DNA of 64,000 nucleotides. Origin: Paludifilum halophilum (GTDB lineage: Bacteria; Bacillota; Bacilli; Thermoactinomycetales; DSM-45169). Positions 8,098-17,642 of the stretch are shown in pieces. Made by a program: the position numbers and the translations under genes. The notes below the pieces were generated by a model. That model was not told where the DNA came from. It saw only the letters and a list, made by a program, of their open reading frames with translations, and made no database searches. The stretch is from contig NZ_NOWF01000001.1 of NCBI RefSeq assembly GCF_002245355.1, forward strand, positions 496,001-560,000, in the 5' to 3' direction. How positions within the stretch are numbered: position 1 is the first letter of the stretch; each line of letters opens with the position of its first letter.

Positions 8098-11000
8098 TCA
8101 GGAACAGCCGGTTGTGGCACCGCAATCGAGGCAGACGTAACAGGAGCCGTTACGTTTGGTCATACCTCCGCATTCGACGCAGATCGGAGCGCCACTGCTG
8201 GCCCGGATCGCCTCCAGGTTATCCCGGGGAACATCCATCCCCCCTGTCACTTCCCGATATCCACTCTCCAGCTCGGAATTGGCGTGAGCCGGTGTTTCCC
8301 CTGTCTCTTTCCTTTCCGCCTGATCCTTCTTCCAGCGATTGGCGTAGGTGCGGAGCTCCTCCTGCTTGGGAGGCACCTGAACGAAATCAGTCCGTCCCAG
8401 GTATTCCATTCCCAACAGCCGGAAGACGTAATCGATGACAGAAGTGGACATTTTGATGTTCGGATGGTTCACTGTTCCGGCGGGTTCAAACCGGGTGAAC
8501 GTCATGGAATTAATATACTTCTCCAGGGGCACTCCATGCTGCAACCCCAGAGAGACAGCTACGGCAAAGGCGTCCAGCAACCCGCGCATCGTACTTCCCG
8601 CCTTATGCATGTCGATGAAGATCTCGCCGAGAGAACCATCTTCATATTCTCCGGTGCGGACAAAGATTTTGTGACCGGCCACCCGGGCCTCCTGGGTAAT
8701 ACCGGTTCGCTTCTTCGGCAATCGTCTCCGCACGCTGGGAACATGCCCTTTGGCAATCACTTCTTTCATCTGGGACGCCGCAGCAAAGGGTTCCGCCGTC
8801 TCTAATTCCGCCGCCGGCGTCTCGTCATCTTTTTCCTTGTCGTCGCCCCGGGCGTTAAGCGGTTGGGAGCTCTTGGATCCGTCCCGGTACAGAGCCACAG
8901 CTTTCAAGCCCCGTTCCCACCCCTGATGATACGCATGCTGAATATCTTCCACTGTGGATTCCTGGGGCATATTGATCGTCTTGGAAATCGCGCCGGAGAG
9001 AAAAGGCTGTGCCGCGGCCATCATCCGGAGATGCCCCATGTAATGAATAAACCGTGTCCCGATCCTTCCACAGGGATTGGCTGTATCAAAGACCGGATAA
9101 TGTTCCTCCTTCAGGTGAGGTGCTCCTTCCGTGGTCATCCGGCCGCAGATGACATCGTTGGCTTCCCGGATCTGGGCGCGGGTAAAGCCGAGGGCACGCA
9201 GAAGGTTGAAGTCCGGCGCCTCGTATTCCTCGGGTTCGAAGCCGAGGCGGTTCAAGCATTCTTCTCCCAGTGTCCAGCTATTGAAGGCGAAGGACAGTTC
9301 AAAAACGGTCGGCAACACCTTCTCCACCTTATCCAGATCCGCATCGATAAATCCTTTTTCCTTCAGGGTATCCCGGTTGATATGAGGAGCCCCCTGCAGA
9401 GTGAGCGTCCCGGTGACATAAGAGAGTATCTCCTCGATCTCTCCGGGAGGGTAACCCAGATTTTTCAAGGCGGGACGGATGGATTGATTCGCGATCTTGA
9501 AATAACCGCCCCCAGCCAGTTTCTTAAATTTGACCAGGGCGAAGTCAGGTTCGATACCGGTGGTATCGCAATCCATCAACAGGCCGATCGTCCCCGTCGG
9601 CGCCAATAAGGTTGTCTGGGCATTCCGATAGCCAAACTTCTCTCCCATTTCCAAGGCTTGATCCCAGCTCTTCCGGGCCGCTTCCAGAAGATCCGGCGGG
9701 CAATAAGTCGGGTGAATGGCCATCGGTTTGACTGTTAAGTCTTCATACTCAGCGTCAGGGACATTATAAGCGGCGCGACGATGGTTCCGAATCACCTTCA
9801 GCATGTGATCCCGGTTCGTCGGGTATGCCTTGAAGGTGCCCAATTCCCTGGCCATCTCCGCAGAAGTGGAATAGGCGGTGCCGGTCATAATCGCTGTTAC
9901 CGCACCAGTGATGGCCAAACCTTCATCGGAATCGTAGGGAATACCGGAAATCATCAACACGGTTCCGATATTGGCATATCCGAGTCCCAACGTACGATAT
10001 TCATAAGAAAGCTGAGCGATCGCCCGGGAAGGATACTGGGCCATCAGCACAGAGATCTCCAGTACAATCGTCCACAAGCGGGACGCGTGCTTCAGCCCCG
10101 GAATATCAAATTGCCGCGTATCCGGATCAAAGAATTTGAGCAGGTTCAGAGAGGACAGGTTACAGGCGGTATTATCCAGAAACATGTACTCGGAACACGG
10201 GTTGGAGGCATTGATCCGGTTGTGGCGAGCCCCCAGCCGCCCATCGGTCCCTGCCGGGGTCGTATGCCACTCATTGATCGTCCCGTCATACTGAAGACCC
10301 GGATCGGCACACTCCCACGCCGACTGCCCGATTTGACGCCAAAGCTCCTTGGCCGGAACGGTCTTGTTTACCTGGCCATCGGTCCGATTTTTCAGTTCCC
10401 ATCCCCCATCTTCCGACAACACCTGAAAGAACTCGTTGGGGGCGCGAACGGAGTTGTTGGAATTTTGTCCGGAGATCGTCTCATAAGCCTCTCCGTTGAA
10501 TGAGGGATCGTAACCCGCTTCGATCAGAGCCTGTACCTTTTTCTCCTCGTCGGACTTCCAATTGATAAATTCCTCCACATCCGGATGGTCCATATCCAGG
10601 CAAACCATCTTCGCGGCGCGGCGGGTCGTCCCTCCGGATTTAATCGCACCGGCGGCGCGATCCCCGATTTTCAGGAAAGAAAGAAGGCCGGAGGAAGTTC
10701 CCCCGCCGGAGAGGGATTCTCCCTTACCGCGAATATTGGAGAAGTTGGAACCGGTCCCGCTCCCGTATTTAAACAGCCGCGCTTCCCGTACCCACAGATC
10801 CATAATCCCGCCTTCATTGACCAAGTCATCCTCGACGGACTGGATGAAACAGGCATGAGGCTGGGGTCGGCTGTAAGCATCCTCTCCCTTTTTGAGCTCT
10901 TCGGTCTCCGGGTCGACGTAGTAGTGTCCCTGCGGCTTGCCGGTAATCCCATAAGCATAGGCCAGCCCCGTATTAAACCATTGCGGGGAGTTAGGGGCCG

Positions 11001-11397
11001 CCATCTGATGCAGCATCATATAAACCAGTTCATCATAAAAAGCTTGCGCATCCTCTTCGGTATGGAAATAACCGTTTTTCTCTCCCCACTCTCTCCAGCA
11101 GCCCGCCAGTCGGTGGATCACTTGTTTGACACTCGTCTCCGGACCGGTCACAGGCTCCCCTTGGTCGTTCAGGACCGGTTTTCCCCGCTCATCATACTGG
11201 GGAACCCCCGCTTTCCGGAAGTATTTCGAAATCATGATATCCGCCGCTACCTGAGACCAAGGCTTGGGAACTTCAGCCCCCTTCATCTCGAATACGACAG
11301 ATCCATCGGGATTGGTAATCCGGCAATCCTTTTTCACATACTCGACAGTTTGAAACGGATCTTCGCCTTTTTGGGTGTAGAAACGCTTGATTTGCAA
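8098..11397 (-). CDS. nrdJ: Adenosylcobalamin-dependent (class II) ribonucleotide reductase
   Basis: At about 1,099 residues it has the length of single-chain class II enzymes. The finger-loop and active-site region shows ASNPCSEY and NTACNLSSLNLL. Further conserved blocks are NSNNSVRAP, LLAPTGTIG and the TTGIEPDFALV segment. The C terminus carries a TSCPD-type region (about 920-1040) and a cysteine-rich tail CVECGG-x-CYVCLDCG that re-reduces the active site. It makes deoxyribonucleotides using coenzyme B12, without oxygen. The TTG at 11397, six bases after AAGGGGGAG, is preferred; ATG 11430 has only AAGG abutting it. Two NrdR-like boxes overlap the promoter. Confidence 0.95.
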   Translation of the reverse strand: MQIKRFYTQKGEDPFQTVEYVKKDCRITNPDGSVVFEMKGAEVPKPWSQVAADIMISKYFRKAGVPQYDERGKPVLNDQGEPVTGPETSVKQVIHRLAGCWREWGEKNGYFHTEEDAQAFYDELVYMMLHQMAAPNSPQWFNTGLAYAYGITGKPQGHYYVDPETEELKKGEDAYSRPQPHACFIQSVEDDLVNEGGIMDLWVREARLFKYGSGTGSNFSNIRGKGESLSGGGTSSGLLSFLKIGDRAAGAIKSGGTTRRAAKMVCLDMDHPDVEEFINWKSDEEKKVQALIEAGYDPSFNGEAYETISGQNSNNSVRAPNEFFQVLSEDGGWELKNRTDGQVNKTVPAKELWRQIGQSAWECADPGLQYDGTINEWHTTPAGTDGRLGARHNRINASNPCSEYMFLDNTACNLSSLNLLKFFDPDTRQFDIPGLKHASRLWTIVLEISVLMAQYPSRAIAQLSYEYRTLGLGYANIGTVLMISGIPYDSDEGLAITGAVTAIMTGTAYSTSAEMARELGTFKAYPTNRDHMLKVIRNHRRAAYNVPDAEYEDLTVKPMAIHPTYCPPDLLEAARKSWDQALEMGEKFGYRNAQTTLLAPTGTIGLLMDCDTTGIEPDFALVKFKKLAGGGYFKIANQSIRPALKNLGYPPGEIEEILSYVTGTLTLQGAPHINRDTLKEKGFIDADLDKVEKVLPTVFELSFAFNSWTLGEECLNRLGFEPEEYEAPDFNLLRALGFTRAQIREANDVICGRMTTEGAPHLKEEHYPVFDTANPCGRIGTRFIHYMGHLRMMAAAQPFLSGAISKTINMPQESTVEDIQHAYHQGWERGLKAVALYRDGSKSSQPLNARGDDKEKDDETPAAELETAEPFAAASQMKEVIAKGHVPSVRRRLPKKRTGITQEARVAGHKIFVRTGEYEDGSLGEIFIDMHKAGSTMRGLLDAFAVAVSLGLQHGVPLEKYINSMTFTRFEPAGTVNHPNIKMSTSVIDYVFRLLGMEYLGRTDFVQVPPKQEELRTYANRWKKDQAERKETGETPAHANSELESGYREVTGGMDVPRDNLEAIRASSGAPICVECGGMTKRNGSCYVCLDCGATTGCS

Positions 11398-11459
11398 CCC
11401 TTTCTCCCCCTTTTTTTGCGACAGAATCATCCTTGAAGTCTATTCTCAGCGGAATGGAA

Positions 11460-11511
11460 TCGCAATATGTAGGTTTTATACTATTATACCACTACTATAT
11501 GTGGAGTTAAA
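11460..11511 (-). promoter_or_regulatory. nrdJ promoter with possible NrdR boxes
   Basis: On the minus strand: a TTTAAC/TTAACT -35 (11505-11511), a perfect TATAAT -10 (11483-11488), and two sequences resembling the NrdR box. AACCTACATATTGCGA (11460-11475) fits the core CwATATATwG at nine of ten positions. CCACTACTATATGTGG (11489-11504) is palindromic at its ends but poorer in the core. Their centres are about 29 bases apart. NrdR repression of ribonucleotide reductase genes is established; its action here is inferred. Confidence 0.45.
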
Positions 11512-11654
11512 TCTCATTTTTTAGGAACGGAAACCCATTCATTCAAAGGGTACCCTTCCCATTCACCCCTTTTATCGTTTCATTTTTTTACTTGTCAGAT
11601 CCTGCTGAATCAGGCAAACTGGTTCTGACGACTTTGACGAGGAGGCAGGTAAAC

Positions 11655-12482
11655 ATGGCGATCTTATATAATGATCGGCTGACCGAGCGGGACCGGATCC
11701 ACGTCGATATCGAGGATCGGGCCTATCAATTTGGAGACGGTATCTATGAAGTGATCCGTGTTTACGAAGGACGTCCGTTTTGCCTTTCCGAACATATCCA
11801 ACGCTTTGAACGCAGCGCCGAAGAGATCCGACTGCAACTTCCCTACGGAAGAAAACGGTTGGAGGGGTTTCTTCAGGAACTGATCGCGAAAAACCGTCTC
11901 AAAGACGGAACCGTCTACCTTCAGGCCAGTCGTGGAGCGGCACCGCGTTCCCATCCGTTTCCCGACGGAGCCCGTCCGGTGATTATCGCTTACACCCAGG
12001 AGGCTCCCCGCCCTCTTCAATTCCTGGAACAGGGAATACAGGCCACTCTTACGAAAGATATTCGCTGGCTCCGCTGTGATATCAAAACACTGAATCTACT
12101 CGGTGCTGTTTTGGCCAAACAATACGCTGTGGAGCGCGGATGCCAGGAGGCGATCTTGCACCGGGACGGTCGAGTCACCGAAGGAAGCGCCACGAACGTG
12201 TTTCTGGTCAAGGACGGGATCTTGTATACCCATCCCGCCAATCACCTGATTTTACACGGCATTACCCGTGCGGTCACGATAGAAGCGGCGAAAGAAGAAG
12301 GAATCCCTTGCAGGGAGGAAGCCTTCACGACCGATTCCCTGTTTCGAGCTGATGAACTCTTCGTTACCGGAACCACCACCGAGATCAGCCCCGTCATCTC
12401 TATTGACGGGAGAAAAGTGAATAAAGGCACTCCAGGACCCATCACCCGAAAGTTGCAACAAGCCTTTGAAAAACGCATCTGA
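11655..12482 (+). CDS. dat: D-amino-acid transaminase
   Basis: A 275-residue fold-type IV PLP aminotransferase. Residues typical of the Bacillus D-alanine transaminase are YQFGDGIYEVIR (24-35), ASRGAAPRSH (91-100) and RCDIKTLNLLGAVLAKQ with the PLP lysine near 144. EGSATNVFLV and TGTTTEISPV, which bind the cofactor phosphate, follow. It interconverts D-alanine and D-glutamate with 2-oxo acids, supplying wall precursors. The ATG follows AGGAGGCAGGTAAAC; an upstream in-frame extension is discounted. It is divergent from nrdJ and ends at a strong terminator. Confidence 0.93.
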   Translation: MAILYNDRLTERDRIHVDIEDRAYQFGDGIYEVIRVYEGRPFCLSEHIQRFERSAEEIRLQLPYGRKRLEGFLQELIAKNRLKDGTVYLQASRGAAPRSHPFPDGARPVIIAYTQEAPRPLQFLEQGIQATLTKDIRWLRCDIKTLNLLGAVLAKQYAVERGCQEAILHRDGRVTEGSATNVFLVKDGILYTHPANHLILHGITRAVTIEAAKEEGIPCREEAFTTDSLFRADELFVTGTTTEISPVISIDGRKVNKGTPGPITRKLQQAFEKRI

Positions 12483-12507
12483 ACCGGGAGCCGGTCCATC
12501 ATAACAC

Positions 12508-12544
12508 AGAAAAGCCCTGTCGCCTATGGTACAGGGCTTTTCTC
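12508..12544. terminator. Bidirectional terminator (dat / pseudokinase 1)
   Basis: Arms AAAAGCCCTGT/ACAGGGCTTTT with a ten-base loop, between the dat stop and the opposing gene ending at 12600. Confidence 0.85.
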
Positions 12545-12599
12545 ATATGAGGAAATGAACGGAAATAAGGTCGAAGGTTTGAATCTGGGAAAACCTATC

Positions 12600-14348
12600 C
12601 TATGGCTCCCGCAATTGAAGATCGGACGAACTGACAATGGAAATCCGGCGGATGGAAACCGGGTTATCCAGCTGGGCCTTGACTTTTCGCTGATCCCCTC
12701 CCTGTTCCATCTCAACCGTAAACTCCCGGGATTCACTGGCGACTGAAACCCGGGTCTCCTGATCCGGATTCCACGAACTTCCAACCCAGTTCACTCCTAA
12801 GCTTTCCCCTCCTTCATCCATCCGGGACAACTCCATTTTCCCGTCCCGATTCCAATGAAATATAAAGCGGCTCCCATCTGTACTCTCCAGCTCCATCTGA
12901 AGGGGTTGCCCCGCATATCCGGAAGAACGCTTAAAGGCGAAGGAGGAGTTTCCCTTTCGTAAGTGAACCCGGCCATCGCCGTCCAGAAGAAGGTTATGTT
13001 CTTCCACCACCCCGGCCCCATTAACCAGCAGCCAGGGATGATTGTTCATCCAACGTTCAATGGCCCCGGATTCTTCGCCCACTTTGATCATTCCGGGGTT
13101 GCGGACAAAAGTCCCCGAATCTCCCTTCAAATTCATCTGGTATGTGGAGTCGATCGGTACATTTCCCACGGCAATCCACTTTTTCCCCGTTTTCTTTTCT
13201 GTGACAGAAACGCGAAAGGGTTGGCGAGGTATGTATAAAAGCTCCATCCGATAGGATTCATCCGGTTGAATCCGGAATGTTCCCGACTGCGCCACATCAA
13301 AAGTTTCACCGTTAATCCGTTGGAACAGAGTTAACCGTCCCTTCTGATCGAGTCGAAAGCCGAATCGCGAATCGATATTTTCAGACTCCAAAAAGAGGGA
13401 GAAGGGCTGATCCCCAGTCCATTTCAACTCACCGAAGACGCGGAAGGAACCTTCCATGGAGAGAGGAAGAGTCTCGATCTGTTCTTTTTTAAACCGGATC
13501 GAATCGAACCGAACCGCCTCACCGGACTGTTCGAACTGCTCTTCCTTCGATCGGGACGATCCCGCATCCGTATCGAAAATCCAGCTTCCCCAGAAAACAC
13601 CGATCGTGACCGCCAAGACGACGATGGCAGCGGAATAAATCCACCTCCGATGTTTCCCGATTTCTTCTTTTTTACTGCGGAATTTTGGCAGCTCCAACCG
13701 ATCGGCCTCTTCCAAAACACTCTCCATTGTCTCCTTGGGGTCCATGGAACGGATCAGGAGTCTCTTCCACTCCGAGGATAAATCGCGGACTTTTTCATCC
13801 GACTCAATATCTTGGATAGGAGTTTCCAGCCGATATCCGGTCAGCAAAAAGTACAACAGATACCGCCACTTTTCCGCCTGGTTTCGACTAAACCGATGAA
13901 AACTGATAAAAAGGACAAAGGGGCGATTATCTTCGATGATGATATTTCGGGGATCAAGTGTCGTAAACAGAGGCAGGGGTAATTTTGACAGCTGGATCGC
14001 CGTTCGAAGAAGGTTGCGAAAAACCAACAGGGCTTCAGTCGGATCCAATCCCTGTCGGGGCGGAACCAGTAAAGACAGGGGCTCACCTTCCAGTGTAGGA
14101 TGAACGAGAATGATACGGCCCCGTTCTTCAATCACATCCAAAATCGGAGCCAGGTTCTCATTTTGAAACCCAAGTAACATCTCCTTGGAGCCCGGGGGCA
14201 ATTCCCGATTCAGCTTCACCTCCTGGAGGTAAACCTGGGTCCCTCCGGGTGACCGGGCCAAAACGAGCTGACCGGAGAAGAAGGTAAGAACATCTTCCAC
14301 TTGATACTGCTCATAATAACGGCCCTTCTTTTGTCCCATAGACCTCAT
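12600..14348 (-). CDS. Pseudokinase-like membrane protein with extracytoplasmic beta-sandwich region (paralogue 1)
   Basis: This 582-residue gene is not assignable to a characterised protein. Residues 10-215 resemble a collapsed protein-kinase fold. TTLDPRN (129-135) sits where active kinases have HRDxKPxN but lacks the catalytic Asp. FVLFISF stands where DFG is expected, and VYLQEV where the ATP Lys would be. A single transmembrane helix follows (about 236-257). The outer 320 residues contain two related modules of roughly 140 residues rich in short beta-strands (RVFGELKW, FRLDQKGRLTLFQ, FIFHWNRDGKMELS), like LamG/DUF1080-type sandwiches. Orientation, kinase cytoplasmic, is inferred from positive residues (KHRR) before the helix. 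The start ATG follows GGGAGGAAATTGA. A paralogue lies at 15870-17642. Confidence 0.7.
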   Translation of the reverse strand: MRSMGQKKGRYYEQYQVEDVLTFFSGQLVLARSPGGTQVYLQEVKLNRELPPGSKEMLLGFQNENLAPILDVIEERGRIILVHPTLEGEPLSLLVPPRQGLDPTEALLVFRNLLRTAIQLSKLPLPLFTTLDPRNIIIEDNRPFVLFISFHRFSRNQAEKWRYLLYFLLTGYRLETPIQDIESDEKVRDLSSEWKRLLIRSMDPKETMESVLEEADRLELPKFRSKKEEIGKHRRWIYSAAIVVLAVTIGVFWGSWIFDTDAGSSRSKEEQFEQSGEAVRFDSIRFKKEQIETLPLSMEGSFRVFGELKWTGDQPFSLFLESENIDSRFGFRLDQKGRLTLFQRINGETFDVAQSGTFRIQPDESYRMELLYIPRQPFRVSVTEKKTGKKWIAVGNVPIDSTYQMNLKGDSGTFVRNPGMIKVGEESGAIERWMNNHPWLLVNGAGVVEEHNLLLDGDGRVHLRKGNSSFAFKRSSGYAGQPLQMELESTDGSRFIFHWNRDGKMELSRMDEGGESLGVNWVGSSWNPDQETRVSVASESREFTVEMEQGGDQRKVKAQLDNPVSIRRISIVSSSDLQLREP

Positions 14349-14517
14349 TCAATTTCCTCCCGTAACATACAAAGGATTCACGTATCAATAGATGATCAGG
14401 CCGGACCCATGAGTGCAAAAACCTGATAATAGTTGGTATGTTTATCCTACCGTTTATTATGACATAAATAATGAAATTTCGACAACGTTCCGGAAAAAAG
14501 AAAAGGTTCGAAGATCG

Positions 14518-14553
14518 TATTAAAGCCGGGGATGAAGTCTCCCCGGCTTTAAA
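14518..14553 (-). terminator. Terminator of mrfB
   Basis: Arms TAAAGCCGGGG/CCCCGGCTTTA with a nine-base loop; the hairpin overlaps the mrfB stop codon. Confidence 0.75.
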
Positions 14554-15793
14554 ATAAACTCTTTTTCCGTTTTGCCTCCAAGCGTTGCGCTCTATCAGTC
14601 AAAGCCTTCATTTCCCGATCCCCCCGAAGCGGGGAACCAAACCTTCTTTTTCGCTTCAAACGATGGATGGCTTGCTGTGTCCAATCATAAGCCCGGCCAA
14701 CCTCCCGTGTCCGGTGCTCGTAGTATTTTGCCAGTTCAACACATGGTTCGGCGTTCCATGGATCCTGCTCCAACCATTCATGCCAAAGATCAGTAGCCGT
14801 TTTCCAATCTCCCTCGCGTTTTAAAACCGCGGATATCAGTCGAAAAGCTTCTCTCCGAGTTTTCAGTGAAGCTGATGGATCCCGGATCACCGCTTGCAAC
14901 CAATCTCCAGCCCTTTCTCGATCCCGGACCATCCACCATTTTCCCACCGCCAGTTTTTCTTCCGCGAATTGGGGAGTCCCATCCCCAATCAACAATCGCT
15001 GTATATGAGTGAACAAGTATACGAGTGAAAGGATATCCCGTTCATTATGACAAAGAACCCCATCAAGAGCCGTTAGTCCGCCTTTTTGCAGATAATCGAA
15101 ATAAAAAGCGGGAGCCTGATGCCCGGGAACATCATTTTGCCGGAGAAGTCCCAAACAGGAAGATTCCACTTCTTGCATGCGGCAGGAGGGGAGAACATCC
15201 GACCATAAGCGCCGTGCCGGGTACAATAAATCGCAGTGGGCCGGATCCATATCCCGGCTGAGCCGGTTGAGGGTCAATCTCGTTTTCAACTGAGCCCAGT
15301 CGAAACCTTTTCCGTTATATGTAACCAACACGCCGAAGGTTTGAATCCGTTCCGCCAAATCCGTCAGCAAAGCCGGTTCATGGGAAACATCCGGTAGAAA
15401 ATAATGCTCCAGGACAAAAGAACCGTCCCGGAAGTAACCCACTCCGAACAAAAAAATCAAATTCCCGGCTCCGGTACCCAACCCAGTGGTTTCCGTATCA
15501 AAGAATAAAAGCTCTTCCAGTTTCCTGACACCGACGGGAACATCGGCGATCAAATCGATGGCTTCCAGACCGACATCAACTAGATCGCGCAACTGATACC
15601 GGCCCTCCCCGAAGTCCAGAGGATATACTCTACGGCGAAACAGATACGATCCCTGCTGATTGCTTCGCCAGGAAAACCCCAAAGGGAGAGACTCCCGTTT
15701 GGGATCCGGGATCTGCCGCTCCACCTCTGCGGGCTTTTGGTTTTTGTCCTTTGAGTGATGTAAGCGCAAACGTTCATGCAGGGATCGCATCAT
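14549..15793 (-). CDS. mrfB: MrfB-like (YprB) metal-dependent exonuclease
   Basis: At 414 residues it matches the YprB ribonuclease-H-like (PF13482) family. The exonuclease core begins with FFDTETTGLG (about 97-106; first Asp and Glu). It continues through VTYNGKGFDWAQLKTR and PAHCDLLYPARR and ends with CHNERDILSLVYL, carrying the last acidic residue. The C-terminal third is helical and TPR-like. In B. subtilis MrfB works with the helicase MrfA in RecA-independent repair of mitomycin C adducts. Here mrfA lies 3 kb upstream in the same direction, not adjacent. The ATG follows GCGGAGTGATTC; the second ATG, one codon later, is equally possible. Confidence 0.85.
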   Translation of the reverse strand: MMRSLHERLRLHHSKDKNQKPAEVERQIPDPKRESLPLGFSWRSNQQGSYLFRRRVYPLDFGEGRYQLRDLVDVGLEAIDLIADVPVGVRKLEELLFFDTETTGLGTGAGNLIFLFGVGYFRDGSFVLEHYFLPDVSHEPALLTDLAERIQTFGVLVTYNGKGFDWAQLKTRLTLNRLSRDMDPAHCDLLYPARRLWSDVLPSCRMQEVESSCLGLLRQNDVPGHQAPAFYFDYLQKGGLTALDGVLCHNERDILSLVYLFTHIQRLLIGDGTPQFAEEKLAVGKWWMVRDRERAGDWLQAVIRDPSASLKTRREAFRLISAVLKREGDWKTATDLWHEWLEQDPWNAEPCVELAKYYEHRTREVGRAYDWTQQAIHRLKRKRRFGSPLRGDREMKALTDRAQRLEAKRKKSLF

Positions 15794-15833
15794 GAATCAC
15801 TCCGCAGTCGGAAGGATGGGAAAAAGCGATCAC

Positions 15834-15857
15834 AGGCCGGAGGATATCCTCCGACCT
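15834..15857. repeat. 24-bp near-perfect palindrome downstream of pseudokinase 2
   Basis: The centre GGAGGATATCCTCC is a perfect inverted repeat, and the outer five bases on each side pair with one mismatch. It lies between the pseudokinase 2 stop (15870) and the mrfB start (15793). It has no T-tract, so it could be a weak terminator, an mRNA-stabilising hairpin or an operator. Confidence 0.5.
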
Positions 15858-15869
15858 GATTGAAAGTAT

Positions 15870-17642
15870 TTATGGATGAATCAGTTCGAGTCCGGATTCG
15901 CTTTTGATCGATGCCTTTTGAATATCGATCGGCTCATCATGGGTATAACTTAAAGACACTTTTTCCGAATCTTGGGAGACATGAACCGCCAGCTTGTTCC
16001 GGTCCGTTAGAAGGGACACTTCAGCATCTACTCCCGTTTGAAAGGGCCAGTGAACCACCTTTTCCGCCAATAACTTCCCGGCCGGACTGTTCCGGTGAAG
16101 TCGAAGCCGTCCGTCTTGACTCCAGATCAAGCTATATCGGCTACCGCCCGCTCCTTCCAGTTCCATCCGGATCGGGTCGCCGTCATAGCCTTCCTTTCTC
16201 CTGAAAGTGAAGAAGGATACCTTGCCGCTACCGGACCTCAACAACGCATTTCCATTGAGAGACAGACTTTCCTGGTTCATCGTTCCTTCTCCGAACACCA
16301 GTCTCCAGGGTTGTGGCGCCATCCAGGTTCGCCGCGCCTGCCCTTCTTCCGTCACGGGAGTCACCTCTCCGGAGTCGAACTGCGTCCCCTGTTCCCCTTT
16401 CACTTCCGCCTGCAGTTGGGTATCCTGGGGAACGGTGCCCACAGCCATCCATTTTTCTCCGGTCTCCGTATCCCGCAAAGAAACGCGGAGAGGTTCACCG
16501 GCTATATATAAAAGCTCCACTTGATATGTTTGTCCTTTCTCCATATGGAAAGAGGGATCCGTCTGCTTGATCGTGTGCTCCGACTCCCCTCCTTTCTGAA
16601 AAAACTGGAACCGCCCTTGAGAATCCACTTGGATTCCATATGTATACGACAAGGATTTGGAATCGAGTTGCAGGGAGAAAGGCCGAACTTGTTCCTGCTT
16701 GATGATCCCCCGAATACGGGCGGACTGGTTGATCTCGGCCAGGGAATGCGTCTCTGGTTTTTTCTCCGTAAACTGTATCGGATCTAACGTTATTTTTTCC
16801 CCGGGTTTTTGATCGGCCACCTTGTCTTCCTCTGTCGTCAACCAATCGTTGGACTTCACCAAATAGCCGACGGCACCACCGACCATCAGGATAACCAACA
16901 GGGTGGCGATCAGAGGAGAGAGTCGCCTTTTTTCCTGCCTCCTGCTCCGTTTCCCCACAGTCGGCGATGGAACCTTGTCCAGCGCTTCATCCGCTCTTCT
17001 CAGCATCTCTTCCGGGCTGGGTTTCCGATCCAACAGATCGATGGCCAACTCCCGGATGGGAACAGGCACGTGTTTGATCCTCTTTGCTAAATCCTGTCCC
17101 CTGTATTTGACATTCCGAGGGTGTTCCCCTGCCAGCAGATAGTACAGTAAATTTTGTTTCTGATCATCCATCGGCTTGGGCGTATACTTTTTCAACCCGC
17201 AGAATAAAACAAAGGGTTCATCCTCATAAAGACAGATATTCCGGGGATCCAGTGTCGTCCACATCGGGATCGGAAATTGGGCCAAGTCGATTAAAGTCCG
17301 AACTAACTTGCGGAAAAGGCGAAGAGCCTCCACCGGTTCCATCGGATGATCCTTATTGACCATGAGGGGAAGGGGTTCTCCGGAAAAAATCGGATGCACC
17401 AGCACAACTACGTCTTTTTCCACGATAACGTCCAAAATGGACAACATGTGGGAGTTCCGCATCCGTTTGAGCATCTCCTGCGCCCCGGCAGGAAGAGGGC
17501 GCACCAGCCGGATCTCCTGAAGAAGCACCCTCGCCCCGTCCGGAGAACGTGCCTGAATCAATTGTCCCGTAAAAAAAGTCAAAACGTCTTCCACTTGAAA
17601 ACGCTCATAATACCGTACCTGTCGCTCCCTCTCCCGTATCAT
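15870..17642 (-). CDS. Pseudokinase-like membrane protein with extracytoplasmic beta-sandwich region (paralogue 2)
   Basis: A 590-residue paralogue of the 12600-14348 product, collinear across its whole length. YYERFQVEDVLTFFTGQ opens both, and TTLDPRN falls at residues 129-135 in both. FVLFCGL replaces DFG, so it too is an inactive kinase fold. The transmembrane helix is at about 243-262, after the basic run KRSRRQEKRR. Two beta-rich modules follow (IRGIIKQEQVRPFSLQLDS and LLRSGSGKVSFFTFRR regions), ending IESLELIHP-like as in paralogue 1. The start is ATG 17642, five bases after TGGAGGGAAGG; a longer reading to 17690 lacks a ribosome site. Function is unknown; sensing of a wall or surface ligand with transmembrane signalling is a guess. 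Confidence 0.7.
   Translation of the reverse strand: MIRERERQVRYYERFQVEDVLTFFTGQLIQARSPDGARVLLQEIRLVRPLPAGAQEMLKRMRNSHMLSILDVIVEKDVVVLVHPIFSGEPLPLMVNKDHPMEPVEALRLFRKLVRTLIDLAQFPIPMWTTLDPRNICLYEDEPFVLFCGLKKYTPKPMDDQKQNLLYYLLAGEHPRNVKYRGQDLAKRIKHVPVPIRELAIDLLDRKPSPEEMLRRADEALDKVPSPTVGKRSRRQEKRRLSPLIATLLVILMVGGAVGYLVKSNDWLTTEEDKVADQKPGEKITLDPIQFTEKKPETHSLAEINQSARIRGIIKQEQVRPFSLQLDSKSLSYTYGIQVDSQGRFQFFQKGGESEHTIKQTDPSFHMEKGQTYQVELLYIAGEPLRVSLRDTETGEKWMAVGTVPQDTQLQAEVKGEQGTQFDSGEVTPVTEEGQARRTWMAPQPWRLVFGEGTMNQESLSLNGNALLRSGSGKVSFFTFRRKEGYDGDPIRMELEGAGGSRYSLIWSQDGRLRLHRNSPAGKLLAEKVVHWPFQTGVDAEVSLLTDRNKLAVHVSQDSEKVSLSYTHDEPIDIQKASIKSESGLELIHP

Noticed and set aside
10585-11436. A 283-codon plus-strand frame inside nrdJ
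   Set aside because: It is fully antisense to well-conserved reductase sequence, with no family match.
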